This document shows, piece after piece, positions 44,931-53,896 of a stretch of DNA of 64,000 nucleotides. The notes below the pieces were generated by a model. That model worked only from the letters and a program-made list of their open reading frames with translations, made no database searches and was not told the DNA's origin. The DNA is from Prauserella salsuginis (GTDB lineage Bacteria; Actinomycetota; Actinomycetes; Mycobacteriales; Pseudonocardiaceae): the NCBI RefSeq assembly GCF_024648885.1, contig NZ_JANBBF010000010.1, forward strand, positions 62,001 to 126,000, read 5' to 3'. The position numbers and the translations under genes were made by a program. The first letter of the stretch is position 1. Every line of letters begins with the position of its first letter.

Positions 44931-46391
44931 ATGCCACCCGAAGAGTTTCCGCTGTGTGACGTCCCGAAGTACCACGCCGGCGTCATGCCGAACACCGTCG
45001 CGGTCCGTTGCGGCGGCGACGAGCTGACCTGGGCCGAACTGCACCGCGCGAGCAACCGTGTCGCCCACGGGTTGCGACGCTGCGGGGTGTCGATCGGCCG
45101 CATCGTCACGCTCGCGCTGCCGGGCGGCGTCGACATGATCGTGTCGGCATTCGCCTGCTACAAGGTGGGCGCGATTCCCCAGCCGCTGTCGACCACGCTG
45201 ACCGAGCGGGAACGGGACGAGATCCTCGCACTGGCCGAGCCTGCTGCGGTCGTCGTGGACACCGAACGTTCCGGCGTTCCCGGTGCGACCACTGTGGACC
45301 GGCTTCGAGAACTCGGTGCCACGGACGAGGATCTGCCCACTGTGGTCGCACCGTCGTGGAAAGCGCCCACCTCCGGCGGCTCGACCGGCCGCCCGAAGAT
45401 CATCCTGTCCGGCAAGCCCGCGACGTACCGAGCCTTCGACGCGGAGGTCTGGGGCATCCGACCGGAGGACCGGCTCCTCGTACCCGCGCCCCTGCACCAC
45501 AACGCGCCGTTCGGCACGGCCATGGCAGGCCTGTTCACGGGCGCCACGGTCACGCTGATGCGGAAGTTCGACCCCGCGGGCACGCTCGAGGAGGTGAGCC
45601 GCCACGCGATCAGCTGGCTCTATCTCGTACCGACGATGATGCGCCGGATCCACGCTCTCCCCGACGACGTCAAGCAGCGCTGCGATCTGTCCGGGCTGAG
45701 GTCCGTGTGGCACGTCGCCGAGCCGTGCCCGCCGTGGTTGAAACGGGCGTGGATCGACTGGCTCGGCGCGGACGTGATCTGGGAGCTCTACGGCGGCACC
45801 GAGGCGCAGGCGGGATGCACGGTGAACGGCCGCGAGTGGCTGGCCCATCCCGGCACGGTGGGCCGCACCACGTGGGGCGAGATCAAGATCGTGGACGTCG
45901 ACGGCGCCGAGGTGACGACACCCCGAACGCCGGGTGAGATCTACCTGCGGCCGGCCCCGGAGAGCCCCGAACCGTACCGGTACATCGGCGCGGAGGCGAA
46001 AGAACTCGACGGCTGGGAATCACTCGGAGACGTGGGCGAGTTCGACGAGGACGGGTACCTCTACCTGCACGATCGTCTTTCCGACATGATCATCGCCGGC
46101 GGGGTGAACATCTACCCCGCCGAGGTCGAGAACGCACTCGTCGAGCATCCGGCCGTGCTTTCCAGCGCCGTGATCGGACTTCCCGATCCGGATACCGGCA
46201 ACCGTGTACACGCCATCGTCGAAACACCCGACGGCGATGCCGTGTCGGCTGCGGAGATCGCGGCACACGCCGGTGCGCGGCTGGCTCCGCACAAGCGGCC
46301 GAAGAGTATCGAGATCGTGCACGAACCGCTGCGGGACGACACGGGGAAGATGCGCCGCTCGGCGTTGCGCGCCGAGCGGCTCACCTCCTGA
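44931..46391 (+). CDS. AMP-forming acyl-CoA ligase
   Basis: 486 aa, ANL superfamily. P-loop TSGGSTGRPKII, the A5 motif ELYGGTEAQ, the A7 region GWESLGDVGEFDEDGYLYLHDRLSDMI (Asp binding ribose), then IAGGVNIYPAEVENAL, and the C-terminal catalytic Lys in DDTGKMRRSALR. It resembles bile-acid and medium/aryl-acid CoA ligases. ATG 44931 is used; GTG 44871 is in frame and overlaps the previous stop (GTGA), so an extra 20 residues are possible. It would activate the imported acid before oxidation by the SDRs. Confidence 0.88.
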   Translation: MPPEEFPLCDVPKYHAGVMPNTVAVRCGGDELTWAELHRASNRVAHGLRRCGVSIGRIVTLALPGGVDMIVSAFACYKVGAIPQPLSTTLTERERDEILALAEPAAVVVDTERSGVPGATTVDRLRELGATDEDLPTVVAPSWKAPTSGGSTGRPKIILSGKPATYRAFDAEVWGIRPEDRLLVPAPLHHNAPFGTAMAGLFTGATVTLMRKFDPAGTLEEVSRHAISWLYLVPTMMRRIHALPDDVKQRCDLSGLRSVWHVAEPCPPWLKRAWIDWLGADVIWELYGGTEAQAGCTVNGREWLAHPGTVGRTTWGEIKIVDVDGAEVTTPRTPGEIYLRPAPESPEPYRYIGAEAKELDGWESLGDVGEFDEDGYLYLHDRLSDMIIAGGVNIYPAEVENALVEHPAVLSSAVIGLPDPDTGNRVHAIVETPDGDAVSAAEIAAHAGARLAPHKRPKSIEIVHEPLRDDTGKMRRSALRAERLTS

Positions 46392-46545
46392 CTGCAGCTC
46401 CCTGAACACGGCATTCGCCGGTGGGCCGACGTGTTCCTGTCCTTGTCCGCGTCGAACGCCGAGCCGAGCCGGGCCGATGCGTGGCACCGGTGTCCGCGTC
46501 CGGAGATCCGGGAGGTCGCCGGCCGCGGAAGGGAGCGCCCCCGGC

Positions 46546-47241
46546 TTACTGGTTGGCGTCCTCGATGTCGTCGATGCACCAGCCGTCCTGGTCCTTCAGG
46601 ATGAGCTCGCCCTGGCTGGTGTTGCTCTTGCCCTGGTACTGGACGTCGAGCTTGATCGGGACGCGTGCCTCGTCGCCGTCCTCCGTGGAGTCGCCGGTGA
46701 CCGCGAACGTCATGGTCATCTCGTCGGGCATGTCCTCAAGCTGACTGACGTCGCCGGCCGACTCCGCGCTGCACGCGACCTCCTTGAGCACGTCCACGTC
46801 CTTGTTGTTGAGCGCCTCGACGGCCTTCTCGGCCACGTCGTCGGGGCTGTCGCCGGTGAGGAATCCCGGTGCCCAGAACGCGGTGATGACGAACGCGGCG
46901 ATGACCACGACGGCGCCCCCGCCGATGCCGGCGATGAGGCCGGTCTTGTTCTTCTTCGGCGGCTCGCCGAAGCCGCCCTGCTGCGGGTAGCCCTGCTGCG
47001 GCTGGCCGTACGGCTGTTGACCGTAGGGCTGTTGACCGTAGGGCTGCTGGCCGTACTGGCCCTGCTGGCCGTACGGCTGCTGGCGGCCGCCCTGCGGGGG
47101 CTGGCCCTGCTGTGGATAGCCGCCCTGGCCCGGGTATCCGCCCTGCTGGGGGAACCCGCCGGACTGGGGGTAGCCACCTGGCTGCTGGCCGGGCTGCCCC
47201 CCGTACGGGTCGGGCTGACCGGGCTGGGGTGGGTACGTCAT
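46546..47241 (-). CDS. Envelope paralog 1: PGQ-tail, WAPGF protein
   Basis: 231 aa, start ATG 47241 ([10 protein letters not shown]) with GGGAG upstream. Residues 1-95 are a Pro/Gln/Gly/Tyr-rich tail with GGYPQQGG and three QQPYG units. KKNKTG precedes one membrane helix ([20 protein letters not shown]), followed at once by [10 protein letters not shown]. The outer part has a helix ([25 protein letters not shown]) and strands ending [10 protein letters not shown], giving the Cys...WC pattern shared by all five paralogs. The shape suggests a small NTF2/DUF4878-like fold. Function unknown; the tail may mediate contacts in the cytoplasm. Confidence 0.75.
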   Translation of the reverse strand: MTYPPQPGQPDPYGGQPGQQPGGYPQSGGFPQQGGYPGQGGYPQQGQPPQGGRQQPYGQQGQYGQQPYGQQPYGQQPYGQPQQGYPQQGGFGEPPKKNKTGLIAGIGGGAVVVIAAFVITAFWAPGFLTGDSPDDVAEKAVEALNNKDVDVLKEVACSAESAGDVSQLEDMPDEMTMTFAVTGDSTEDGDEARVPIKLDVQYQGKSNTSQGELILKDQDGWCIDDIEDANQ

Positions 47242-47543
47242 GGCGGGCTCCCATTTCCTCGCGCGCGCGTGCGTCTTCCGACGTCCAACGGACAGTGAAA
47301 CTACTTCATATGCAACGACTTGGACGGGCCGGTACCCCGGCCGGGTTCCCAAGATCGTCTCCACGGGCGTGAGCTCCCCGTGTGTGCCCGGCCGACCACG
47401 TTCCGTCCCGCAGGAGGGTGGTGCAGTCCTCGTGCGCCGTCGTCGCCCGGATGCGAGTTACGACGACCACCTCGACGACCACCTCGCCGCCGGCCTCGCC
47501 GCCGGCGAGGACACCGACGGCGAGGACGTCGCGGCGGGCTGCG
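47242..47543 (-). other. Intergenic between paralogs 1 and 2
   Basis: 302 bases with no gene supported. It contains the probable promoter of paralog 1 (AT-richer stretch near 47295-47320, with GTTGCATATGAAGTAG on the minus strand) and, at 47480-47520, an inverted GCCGCCGGC-rich segment after the paralog 2 stop that may act as terminator. Confidence 0.35.
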
Positions 47544-48377
47544 TCAGAAGCCGGAGCCGGATCCGGAGCCGCTGTCCGCCTCAATGTCGGAGATGCACCA
47601 GCCGCCCTGGTTCTCGAGTGTCAGGTCGGCCTGCATGTTCGCGGAGTGGTCGCCGGACGTTACCTGCATGTTGAGTTTTGCCGACGCCTTGTCGGCCGAG
47701 GTCTCGTCGACCTCGGCGACCGTGGCCTGGATCTGGAGGCCGTCGGGCGCCTCGCCCTGCGGTGCGACGTCCGTGCTGCCGGCACAGGCGAGTTCCTCCA
47801 TGCCGGGCACGTCGAGGTCGGACAGTGCGGCTGCGTACTGCGTCGCGGTGGCCTGAGCGCCTCCGTCGAGGCCACCGGAGTCCGTTCCGTTCGTGTCACC
47901 GGAGTCGCCGAAGCCACCGTCCTGCCCGCCGGAACCGCTGTCGCTGCCGGAGCTGTCGTCAGCGGTGCCGCCGGAGTCGTCGCCCGAGTTTCCGCTGTCC
48001 GCGGACGTCTCGGTGTCGTCACCCACGAAGAATCCCGGTGCCCAGAGCCCGGTGACGAGGACTGCGGCGATCAGCGCGACGGCGGCGGCGACGCCGACGA
48101 TGAGGCCGGTCTTCTTGCCCTTCGGCTGCTGGTCGAACCCGCCGGGGCCCTGCGGAAAGCCGTGCGGCTGTCCGGGCGGCGGATAGCCGCCACCCTGCGG
48201 GGGCATGCCCTGCTGCGGAAAGCCGCCGGACTGCGGCGCTCCCGGCTGGGGTGCGCCGGGCTGGGGTGCTCCCGGCTGGGGATAGCCGCCCGGCTGGGGC
48301 CCGCCCTGGTGCGGTCCGGGCTGGCCGTAGGGGCCGGGTTGCTGGCCGTAAGGGCCGGGCTGGGGTGGGTAGGTCAC
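47544..48377 (-). CDS. Envelope paralog 2: PGQ-tail, WAPGF protein
   Basis: 277 aa. GTG 48377 is chosen ([13 protein letters not shown], the paralog N-terminus), with AGGGGGAG just upstream. Residues 1-95 form the Pro/Gly/Gln tail ([15 protein letters not shown]). KGKKTG leads into the helix [30 protein letters not shown]. An acidic Ser/Gly/Asp-rich spacer of about 55 residues follows, longer than in the others. The outer domain has [14 protein letters not shown] and [11 protein letters not shown] (Cys...WC). Last residues are SGSGSGSGF. Confidence 0.75.
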   Translation of the reverse strand: MTYPPQPGPYGQQPGPYGQPGPHQGGPQPGGYPQPGAPQPGAPQPGAPQSGGFPQQGMPPQGGGYPPPGQPHGFPQGPGGFDQQPKGKKTGLIVGVAAAVALIAAVLVTGLWAPGFFVGDDTETSADSGNSGDDSGGTADDSSGSDSGSGGQDGGFGDSGDTNGTDSGGLDGGAQATATQYAAALSDLDVPGMEELACAGSTDVAPQGEAPDGLQIQATVAEVDETSADKASAKLNMQVTSGDHSANMQADLTLENQGGWCISDIEADSGSGSGSGF

Positions 48378-48842
48378 GACTCCCCCTCTGCTGGTCACGC
48401 AATGCTGCTGTCATTGCATCTGCCTCGACTGGGTGACCCTGTTGCGGGTCACTCTGTCATGGCGCTATGGACGTTCGACTCGCGGCCGCCCGCTGTGGTT
48501 CCGTGTCCGGCGCGGCTGGACCGGCGGCGAGGGCCGGCGCTTCGGTGGTGCGGTGAGCCGGTCCGGACCGGTGGTGCCGTCGTCGGTGCGGTGAGGCGGT
48601 CCGGACGGGCTCAGCTAGCCGTAGCCGTAGTCCTCACTCGGGTACGAGTCTCCGCGTGCCCCAGATTTCACAGCAACATCACAACTGGGTCGCGGTCACT
48701 GTGCCACGGTGAGCACACCCCACGGTGCGGTACCGCCGGATTCCTCCCGCATCGTGGTGCACACCTCCGATCCCGGCCGCGAGGACGTCCCGGTCGCCCG
48801 CGAGGTCGGCCGCCCCGTCGGCCCGTCCGGTGGGCGGCGGGG
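48378..48842. other. Intergenic with imperfect GGTGCGGTGA repeats
   Basis: 465 bases. Two copies of GGTGCGGTGAG(C/G)CGGTCCGGAC (about 48545-48605) and GTAGCCGTAG are seen. Open frames here are short or antisense to the pentapeptide gene. A promoter for paralog 2 probably lies near 48400-48450. Nothing else recognised. Confidence 0.35.
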
Positions 48843-49922
48843 TCAGCTCTGCGGTGGGACCAGCTCGGCGCTGGCGTCAGTTCGGCTGCGAGTCGGTGCG
48901 GCGTGCCAGTCTTCGGGGAGCTCGATGCTGTGCGCCGGATCGGCAGTGGTGTCCTCCGTCGACACGGCCACCGCCTCGCGCCAGCGGAGGTCGACGTCCC
49001 CGGCGAATCGCGCGCGGCGCAGGTCCAGCTCGCGGAAAGTCGCCTCGGTGAACCGTGCCGTGCCGTTGAACGCGACCCCGGAGAACGAACAGTCGTCGGC
49101 GAACCGGGTGCGGCGGAAGGAGGCCAGCGAGTTGAACGTCGCGTGGCTGAACGTCGCTGGCTGTTCGAAAACCGCGTCCTCGCAACGGAACCGGCCCTGC
49201 AGTCGTCCCGTGCCGGTGCGGCCACGGGTGAACCAGACCGGTCCGGTGAACACGCATCCGCTGAGATTCGAATCGCTGTGCAGGTACGCGTACCGCAGCA
49301 CGACCGTGCCCATGCGACGGCGCGAGAGATCGAGGTACTCGACGGCGGCTCCGGTGAGGTCGAGATCGTAGGCGATGCCGTTCGGGTCGTCCGATTCGGA
49401 TAGTAGGTGGTGCACGAGGCGCTGCGCCGTCAGTCGGACCTGTAGTTCGCGCTCGGCCTCCTCGTGCTCCTCGGATGTGGGACTGTCCGAATCGGACCAT
49501 CGCGGATGCGCGTAGGGCCTGCGGAGGTAGGCGCACAGCACGTCGAGCACCGTTTGCGTGTAGTCCCTGCGGGCTTTCGCGAGTCCCGCCAACGCGTGCA
49601 TGGCGCCGACCCGGACCTGGTCGGCTTCGTGACCGAGGAGTTCGACCGACCGGGCGAACCGCTCGTCCGAGACCCGGTCACCTTCGAGCGCGTGCCGCGC
49701 TTCCTCGACCCGGCGCCTGCGGTCGTTGAGCCACAATGCGTACAGCGCGATGATCGCGCCGCCCGCGAGGCCCGCGGTGCGCAGCGCGTCGCTCCGCGGC
49801 GTTCCGGGGTCCGCGATGAGCCAGGCGCCGATGGTCAGTACCGCTGCTACGGCCAGCACGAGCGTGACGGCCAGCGCGACCGACGAACGCTGCCGGGATT
49901 CCGGCGACCACGGGCGTTTCAC
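48843..49922 (-). CDS. Membrane protein with pentapeptide repeats
   Basis: 359 aa from GTG 49922 (VKRPWSPESRQRS). Two membrane helices near residues 15-60 (SSVALAVTLVLAVAAVLTIGAWLI and AGLAGGAIIALYALWL) are followed by a helical region (FARSVELLGHEADQVRVGAMHALAGLAKAR, typical of pentapeptide proteins of this class). A beta-helix of degenerate A(D/N/T)(L/F)xx pentapeptides follows (SNLSGCVF, ATFSHATFNSLASFRRTRF, CSFSGVAFNGTARFTEATF, LDLRRARFAGDVDL). It interrupts the run of five paralogs on the same strand. Role unknown; such proteins may sense or scaffold at the membrane. Confidence 0.85.
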   Translation of the reverse strand: MKRPWSPESRQRSSVALAVTLVLAVAAVLTIGAWLIADPGTPRSDALRTAGLAGGAIIALYALWLNDRRRRVEEARHALEGDRVSDERFARSVELLGHEADQVRVGAMHALAGLAKARRDYTQTVLDVLCAYLRRPYAHPRWSDSDSPTSEEHEEAERELQVRLTAQRLVHHLLSESDDPNGIAYDLDLTGAAVEYLDLSRRRMGTVVLRYAYLHSDSNLSGCVFTGPVWFTRGRTGTGRLQGRFRCEDAVFEQPATFSHATFNSLASFRRTRFADDCSFSGVAFNGTARFTEATFRELDLRRARFAGDVDLRWREAVAVSTEDTTADPAHSIELPEDWHAAPTRSRTDASAELVPPQS

Positions 49923-50060
49923 GGCTCGTGACCGTAGTCGATCACGGCCCAGCTGTGGTGCGCCTACGTTCGATCGGCCGGCACACGACACGTCTGCACT
50001 GTCGTCATGTCGACATGGCCCCGTGTCGACCCAGGTCGCGTATCGACAGGCAGCCTGGCC

Positions 50061-50128
50061 AACACGGCAGTCTGGCCGACACGGCAGTCTGGCCGACACG
50101 GCAGTCTGGCCGACACGGCAGTCTGGCT
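50061..50128 (+). repeat. 17-bp tandem repeat x4
   Basis: Four copies of (G/A)ACACGGCAGTCTGGC(C/T), 50061-50128, with a decayed fifth unit at 50045. It lies between the end of paralog 3 and the start of the pentapeptide gene, in the likely promoter region of the latter. Confidence 0.92.
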
Positions 50129-50158
50129 ACCACCGCCGCGATCCGTGCCGCCGTTCCG

Positions 50159-50893
50159 TCAGCCGGTCGGGCGGGGGCTGCGCAGCTCGATCCCGGGCAC
50201 GGTGAGCGACTGCCAGCACCACGCTTCGCCGCGCTGTTCGAGGACGGTCTCGACGTCGACGTGGTCGCTGCTCATCGTGAGGCGGCCCGGGACGGTGGCG
50301 GAACCGTTGTGCACGGTGACGGGGCCGGTGAGACGCGCCCCTGTCGTCTGATGCGCCTGCTCGATCGCCGCCGTGACGGGACGTTCCGCACCCTCACAGG
50401 CCAGCTTCCGCAGCGCGGTCCTGTCCTGGCCGGCGAACCCGGTCATGATCCGCTGCGCGACGTTGCGGGCACCCTCGCCTGCCTCCTCGCGCGCGTCACC
50501 GCCCGCGAGGAAACCGGGCGCGACCCACGCCGTGAACGCGAACACTCCGACGAGCAGGGCCGCTCCGGCCCCGGCGATCGCGGCGAGCCGTGGGGGCCGG
50601 TTGCCGCGCGGCGGGGGAGCGAAGGCTTCCGGGCCAGGACGGTGCTGCTGCCTCCGCTGCCCGTCGTGTTCCGGACCTCCCGAGTGCGGACTGCCCGGCG
50701 GCCCTGCCGGTGGAGTCCCTGGCGGGCCTGCCGTTCCGTGGCTCGCACCGTACGGCTGTCCGTGGCCCGCCGCGGCACCGTGCTGCTGCCCGGCGCCGCC
50801 CGGGTATGGCCGCTCGGGGCCGTACCCGGGTCCGTGCGGCCCGGCTCCGTACCCGTACGAACCGGCCGGGTACGGCCCGGTGTTGTACGGCAT
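50159..50893 (-). CDS. Envelope paralog 3: Pro/Gly-tail, WVAPGF protein
   Basis: 244 aa from ATG 50893 (MPYNTGPYPAGSYG). The tail of about 105 residues is richer in Gly, His and Pro than in its relatives. The membrane helix LAAIAGAGAALLVGVFAFTA is followed by WVAPGFLAGGD. The outer domain is VAQRIMTGFAGQDRTALRKLACEGAE...RGEAWCWQSLTVPGIEL, so the Cys...WC pair is kept. It has a single outer domain, like paralogs 1 and 2. Upstream is paralog 4; spacing of 174 bases allows a separate promoter. Confidence 0.75.
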   Translation of the reverse strand: MPYNTGPYPAGSYGYGAGPHGPGYGPERPYPGGAGQQHGAAAGHGQPYGASHGTAGPPGTPPAGPPGSPHSGGPEHDGQRRQQHRPGPEAFAPPPRGNRPPRLAAIAGAGAALLVGVFAFTAWVAPGFLAGGDAREEAGEGARNVAQRIMTGFAGQDRTALRKLACEGAERPVTAAIEQAHQTTGARLTGPVTVHNGSATVPGRLTMSSDHVDVETVLEQRGEAWCWQSLTVPGIELRSPRPTG

Positions 50894-51067
50894 CGCTCGC
50901 CCCCTCGTGTGATCGACCGCAGGATTGTGCCACGTCGCCGCCGCGACTCCGGTGATCGCGCGTCGAGTAGGCACGGACCCCGGACCTCACGCCCGGTTCC
51001 CGGAATGCGGAGCGGCCGGGCAGCGGGCACCGCACCCACCGCCTGGCCGTCCCGGCTCATCTGCCGG

Positions 51068-52159
51068 TCAGTACTCGAGGACCAACGCCATGTCGACACA
51101 CCACGGCTCGGTCTCCTCGGTGTTGTTCAGTGTGAGCCGCGAGCCGTCGCTGATCTCGGTCCCGCCGACGGTGCCTGACATCGTGACCGAGGCCATGTAG
51201 TCGCTGTTCAGCTTCGCCTCGCCCAGCTCGACCTGTGCCGGGCCGTTGATGAGGTCTTCGAGGCCGCCCCTCGTCAGGGCGTTCTCGCAGAGCATGGAAT
51301 TCGCCGCCTGCTTGTCGCCGGAGTTGACGGCGCTGACGAACTCATCGGCGTTGCCTCGCCACTCTTCGTCGTCGCCGTCACCGCCCGGTGCCGGGTAGTC
51401 ATCGAGGTCCGACGGCTCCGGTTCCGCCATGTCGGTGCTGGGGCTCATACCACCGGGGTCCATACCGGAGACTTCGACCGACTGCCAGCACCAGGACTCG
51501 CCGTCGTTCTTCAGGCCCGCACTGGCGGGTACGTCCTGGCCTTCGATGTTGATCGTGGCTTCGGCAGTCGCGGTGTCGCCGTTGTCCTGGACGTTGCCGA
51601 GCTTGGCGCTCTGCACTGATCCTGCTGACTGGATTACGCCCTGGACGATGGGTTCGGCGTCGGAGCACACGAGCTGCTGCAGGCCCTGACTGTCCTGGTC
51701 GTTGAAGCCCTGAACGATCTTCTCCGCCAGCGCTTGGGCGCCGGAACCGGACTCACCGTCGTCTTCGTCGTCGGCGAGGAGGAAGCCGGGCGCGACCCAG
51801 GCGAGGATCGCGAAGACGCCGAACAGCAGCGCCACGGTGCCGAGGGCGATGCCGACGATCAGGCCGGTCTTCTTCTTGGGCGGCCCACCGCCCGGGTCTG
51901 CCGAGTACATGCCGTACTGGCCGGTCGGGTCATATCCCGGATACCCCTCCTGTCCCTGGTAACCCTGGTGACCGGGATATCCCTGCTGACCCGGGTAGCC
52001 CTGCTGTCCCTGGTAACCCGGCTGACCGGGATATCCCTGCTGTTCCGGGTAGCCCTGACCCGGGTAGCCCTGCCATCCGGGGTTCCCCTGCTGACCGTAG
52101 CCCTGTTGCTCCCAGCCACCCTGCTGACCGCCCTGGCCGGGCTGCGGTGGATATGTCAT
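51068..52159 (-). CDS. Envelope paralog 4: two-domain WVAPGF protein
   Basis: 363 aa from ATG 52159. The tail (1-90) is made of [10 protein letters not shown]-like units. The membrane helix [21 protein letters not shown] and [15 protein letters not shown] are nearly identical to paralog 5. The first outer domain (about 130-235) has [13 protein letters not shown] and [11 protein letters not shown]. After a Pro/Asp linker a second, related domain (about 265-363) has EFVSAVNSGDKQAANSMLCENA and EPWCVDMALV. So the Cys...WC module is duplicated. Probably arose with paralog 5 by a recent gene duplication. Confidence 0.78.
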   Translation of the reverse strand: MTYPPQPGQGGQQGGWEQQGYGQQGNPGWQGYPGQGYPEQQGYPGQPGYQGQQGYPGQQGYPGHQGYQGQEGYPGYDPTGQYGMYSADPGGGPPKKKTGLIVGIALGTVALLFGVFAILAWVAPGFLLADDEDDGESGSGAQALAEKIVQGFNDQDSQGLQQLVCSDAEPIVQGVIQSAGSVQSAKLGNVQDNGDTATAEATINIEGQDVPASAGLKNDGESWCWQSVEVSGMDPGGMSPSTDMAEPEPSDLDDYPAPGGDGDDEEWRGNADEFVSAVNSGDKQAANSMLCENALTRGGLEDLINGPAQVELGEAKLNSDYMASVTMSGTVGGTEISDGSRLTLNNTEETEPWCVDMALVLEY

Positions 52160-52297
52160 CGGTCGTCCCCTTCGCGCTGTAGCTGTCGAAGTGTCGCACA
52201 GCTTCTGCGCAGGTGACGGGAACTTCCGGCGATCCGGACAGGTGCGAGGAGCCCGCGGCGGCCGCGTGTCCGGTGCGGCCGCCGCGGGCGGGGAGGA

Positions 52298-53401
52298 TCA
52301 CTCGTAGTAGGTGAAGCCGGAGTCGACGCACCATCCGGTCTCGTCGAAGTTCTCGATGCTCACCTTGGTGTCATCGGTCAGCTGCTCGCCGCCGACGGTC
52401 CCGGTCAAGTAGACGTACGCGTAGTACGTGCCGCTGTCGTCGACGTCGGCCTCCTGGACCTGGGTCGGGCCGTCGATCAGTTCCTGCAGGCCGTTGCCGG
52501 TGTCCGCGTCGCTGCAGAGCACGGACTTCGCCGCCTCCTTGTCACCGGAGTTGATGGCGCTGATGAACTTGTCCATGTTGGTGCGCCATTCACCACTGCC
52601 GGTCTCGTCGGTGCTGCCGCTGTCGGAGTCGGGGACGCTCGCGCTGCTCGACTCCGCCGGGTCCGGCATCTCGGCGCTCATGTCGCCCGGATTCATGCCG
52701 GAGACCTCGACCGACTGCCAGCACCAGGACTCGCCGTCCTTCTTCAGGCCCGCGCTGACGGGGACGTCCTGGCCTTCGATGTTGACGGTCCCGTCGGCCG
52801 TCGCGCTGTTGCCGTTCTCCTTGACGTCGCCGAGCTCGGCACTCTGTACGTGGGCCGCGGACTGGATGACGCCCTGGACGATGGGTTCGGCGTCGGAGCA
52901 CACGAGCTGCTGCAGGCCCTGACTGTCCTGATCCTTGAAGCCCTGCATGATCTTCTCGGCGAGGGCCTGCGCGCCGGAACCGCCCGAACCGGAGTCGTCT
53001 TCGTCATCGGCGAGGAGGAAGCCGGGTGCGACCCAGGCGAGGAGAGCGAAGACGCCGAACAGCAGCGCCACGGTGCCGAGGGCGATGCCGACGATCAGGC
53101 CCGTCTTCTTCTTGGGGGGTTCTCCACCGGGACCGCCGGGCATGCCGTACTGGCCGGTCGGGTCGTATCCCGGATACCCCTGCTGTCCCTGGTAACCCTG
53201 CTGGCCCGGATACCCCTGCTGGCCCGGATATCCGTGCTGACCGGGGTATCCCTGTTGACCGGGGTAGCCCTGCTGGCCCGGGTAGCCCTGCTGACCGGGG
53301 AAGCCTTGCTGACCGGGCTGGCCCTGTCCCGGCTGGCCGTGGCCCTGCTGTTCCCAGCCGCCCTGGCCATAGCCCTGTCCTGGTTGTGGTGGATACGTCA
53401 C
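52298..53401 (-). CDS. Envelope paralog 5: two-domain WVAPGF protein
   Basis: 367 aa from ATG 53401, same plan as paralog 4: QQGYPGQ-type tail with about ten units, PPKKKTG, helix, [15 protein letters not shown], first domain ([14 protein letters not shown]...[10 protein letters not shown]), linker with [18 protein letters not shown], second domain ([21 protein letters not shown]...[13 protein letters not shown]). DNA of the helix-coding part (53000-53110) is almost identical to 51750-51880, while the linker has diverged. Upstream lies an 11-bp tandem repeat in the probable promoter region. Confidence 0.78.
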   Translation of the reverse strand: MTYPPQPGQGYGQGGWEQQGHGQPGQGQPGQQGFPGQQGYPGQQGYPGQQGYPGQHGYPGQQGYPGQQGYQGQQGYPGYDPTGQYGMPGGPGGEPPKKKTGLIVGIALGTVALLFGVFALLAWVAPGFLLADDEDDSGSGGSGAQALAEKIMQGFKDQDSQGLQQLVCSDAEPIVQGVIQSAAHVQSAELGDVKENGNSATADGTVNIEGQDVPVSAGLKKDGESWCWQSVEVSGMNPGDMSAEMPDPAESSSASVPDSDSGSTDETGSGEWRTNMDKFISAINSGDKEAAKSVLCSDADTGNGLQELIDGPTQVQEADVDDSGTYYAYVYLTGTVGGEQLTDDTKVSIENFDETGWCVDSGFTYYE

Positions 53402-53450
53402 CGGGGCCTCCTGCTCGCGTTACGACCGCGCGGATTCTGCCACGCGGCCG

Positions 53451-53505
53451 TGGTTCCCCGGTGGTTCCCCGGTGGTTCCCCGGTGGTTCCCCGGTGGTTC
53501 CCCGG
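53451..53505 (+). repeat. 11-bp tandem repeat x5
   Basis: Five consecutive copies of TGGTTCCCCGG. It begins 50 bases upstream of paralog 5 (minus strand). CGGAACCACCGGG follows at about 53512, complementary to the unit, so a large cruciform or hairpin is possible. Confidence 0.92.
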
Positions 53506-53842
53506 GTGCTCACGGAACCACCGGGCAGTCGAGACTCCTGGCTGTCGCCGCAATTGCGCGAGTGGCCGGCCGAGGCGAAGGTCGGGCTCAGGTGCGAATG
53601 TCGGTGATTCCGGTTGTCGGCCCGTGACTGCCGGTCGACTCCGATAGGCGATTCTCGCCGGTGTTCTCCTCGGCCCTTGGCCTTGTGGCCGTTGTCGAAT
53701 GCCGCGATCAGCGCGCCGCCACCACGGTTGGTGGCCGAACAAGGGCCGCGACCAGCGCGTCGGCGGTGGGGTATCCGGCGCGTCGATTCCTCCCCTGCTG
53801 TCGTGAACCGCGAGGTTCGGACAGCCGGTTCGGTCACACGAA

Positions 53843-53880
53843 CAGGCCCGGCGGGTGGTCTGCACCAACCGCCGGGCCTG
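53843..53880 (-). terminator. Terminator of the lysozyme gene
   Basis: CAGGCCCGGCGG (53843-53854) and its exact complement (53869-53880) form a 12-bp stem, with a further TGGT/ACCA pairing inside. It starts 17 bases after the lysozyme stop. Confidence 0.85.
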
Positions 53881-53896
53881 CCGGAAACGGAGTCGA

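Larger units (their letters stand above)
53402..53896. other. Intergenic between paralog 5 and lysozyme
   Basis: 495 bases. From left: promoter region of paralog 5 with the 11-bp repeat (53451-53505), a middle part of about 330 bases with no recognisable feature, and the lysozyme terminator at 53843-53880. Confidence 0.4.

Noticed and set aside
50061-50128. CRISPR array
   Set aside because: Units are contiguous 17-mers without spacers and no cas genes are present.
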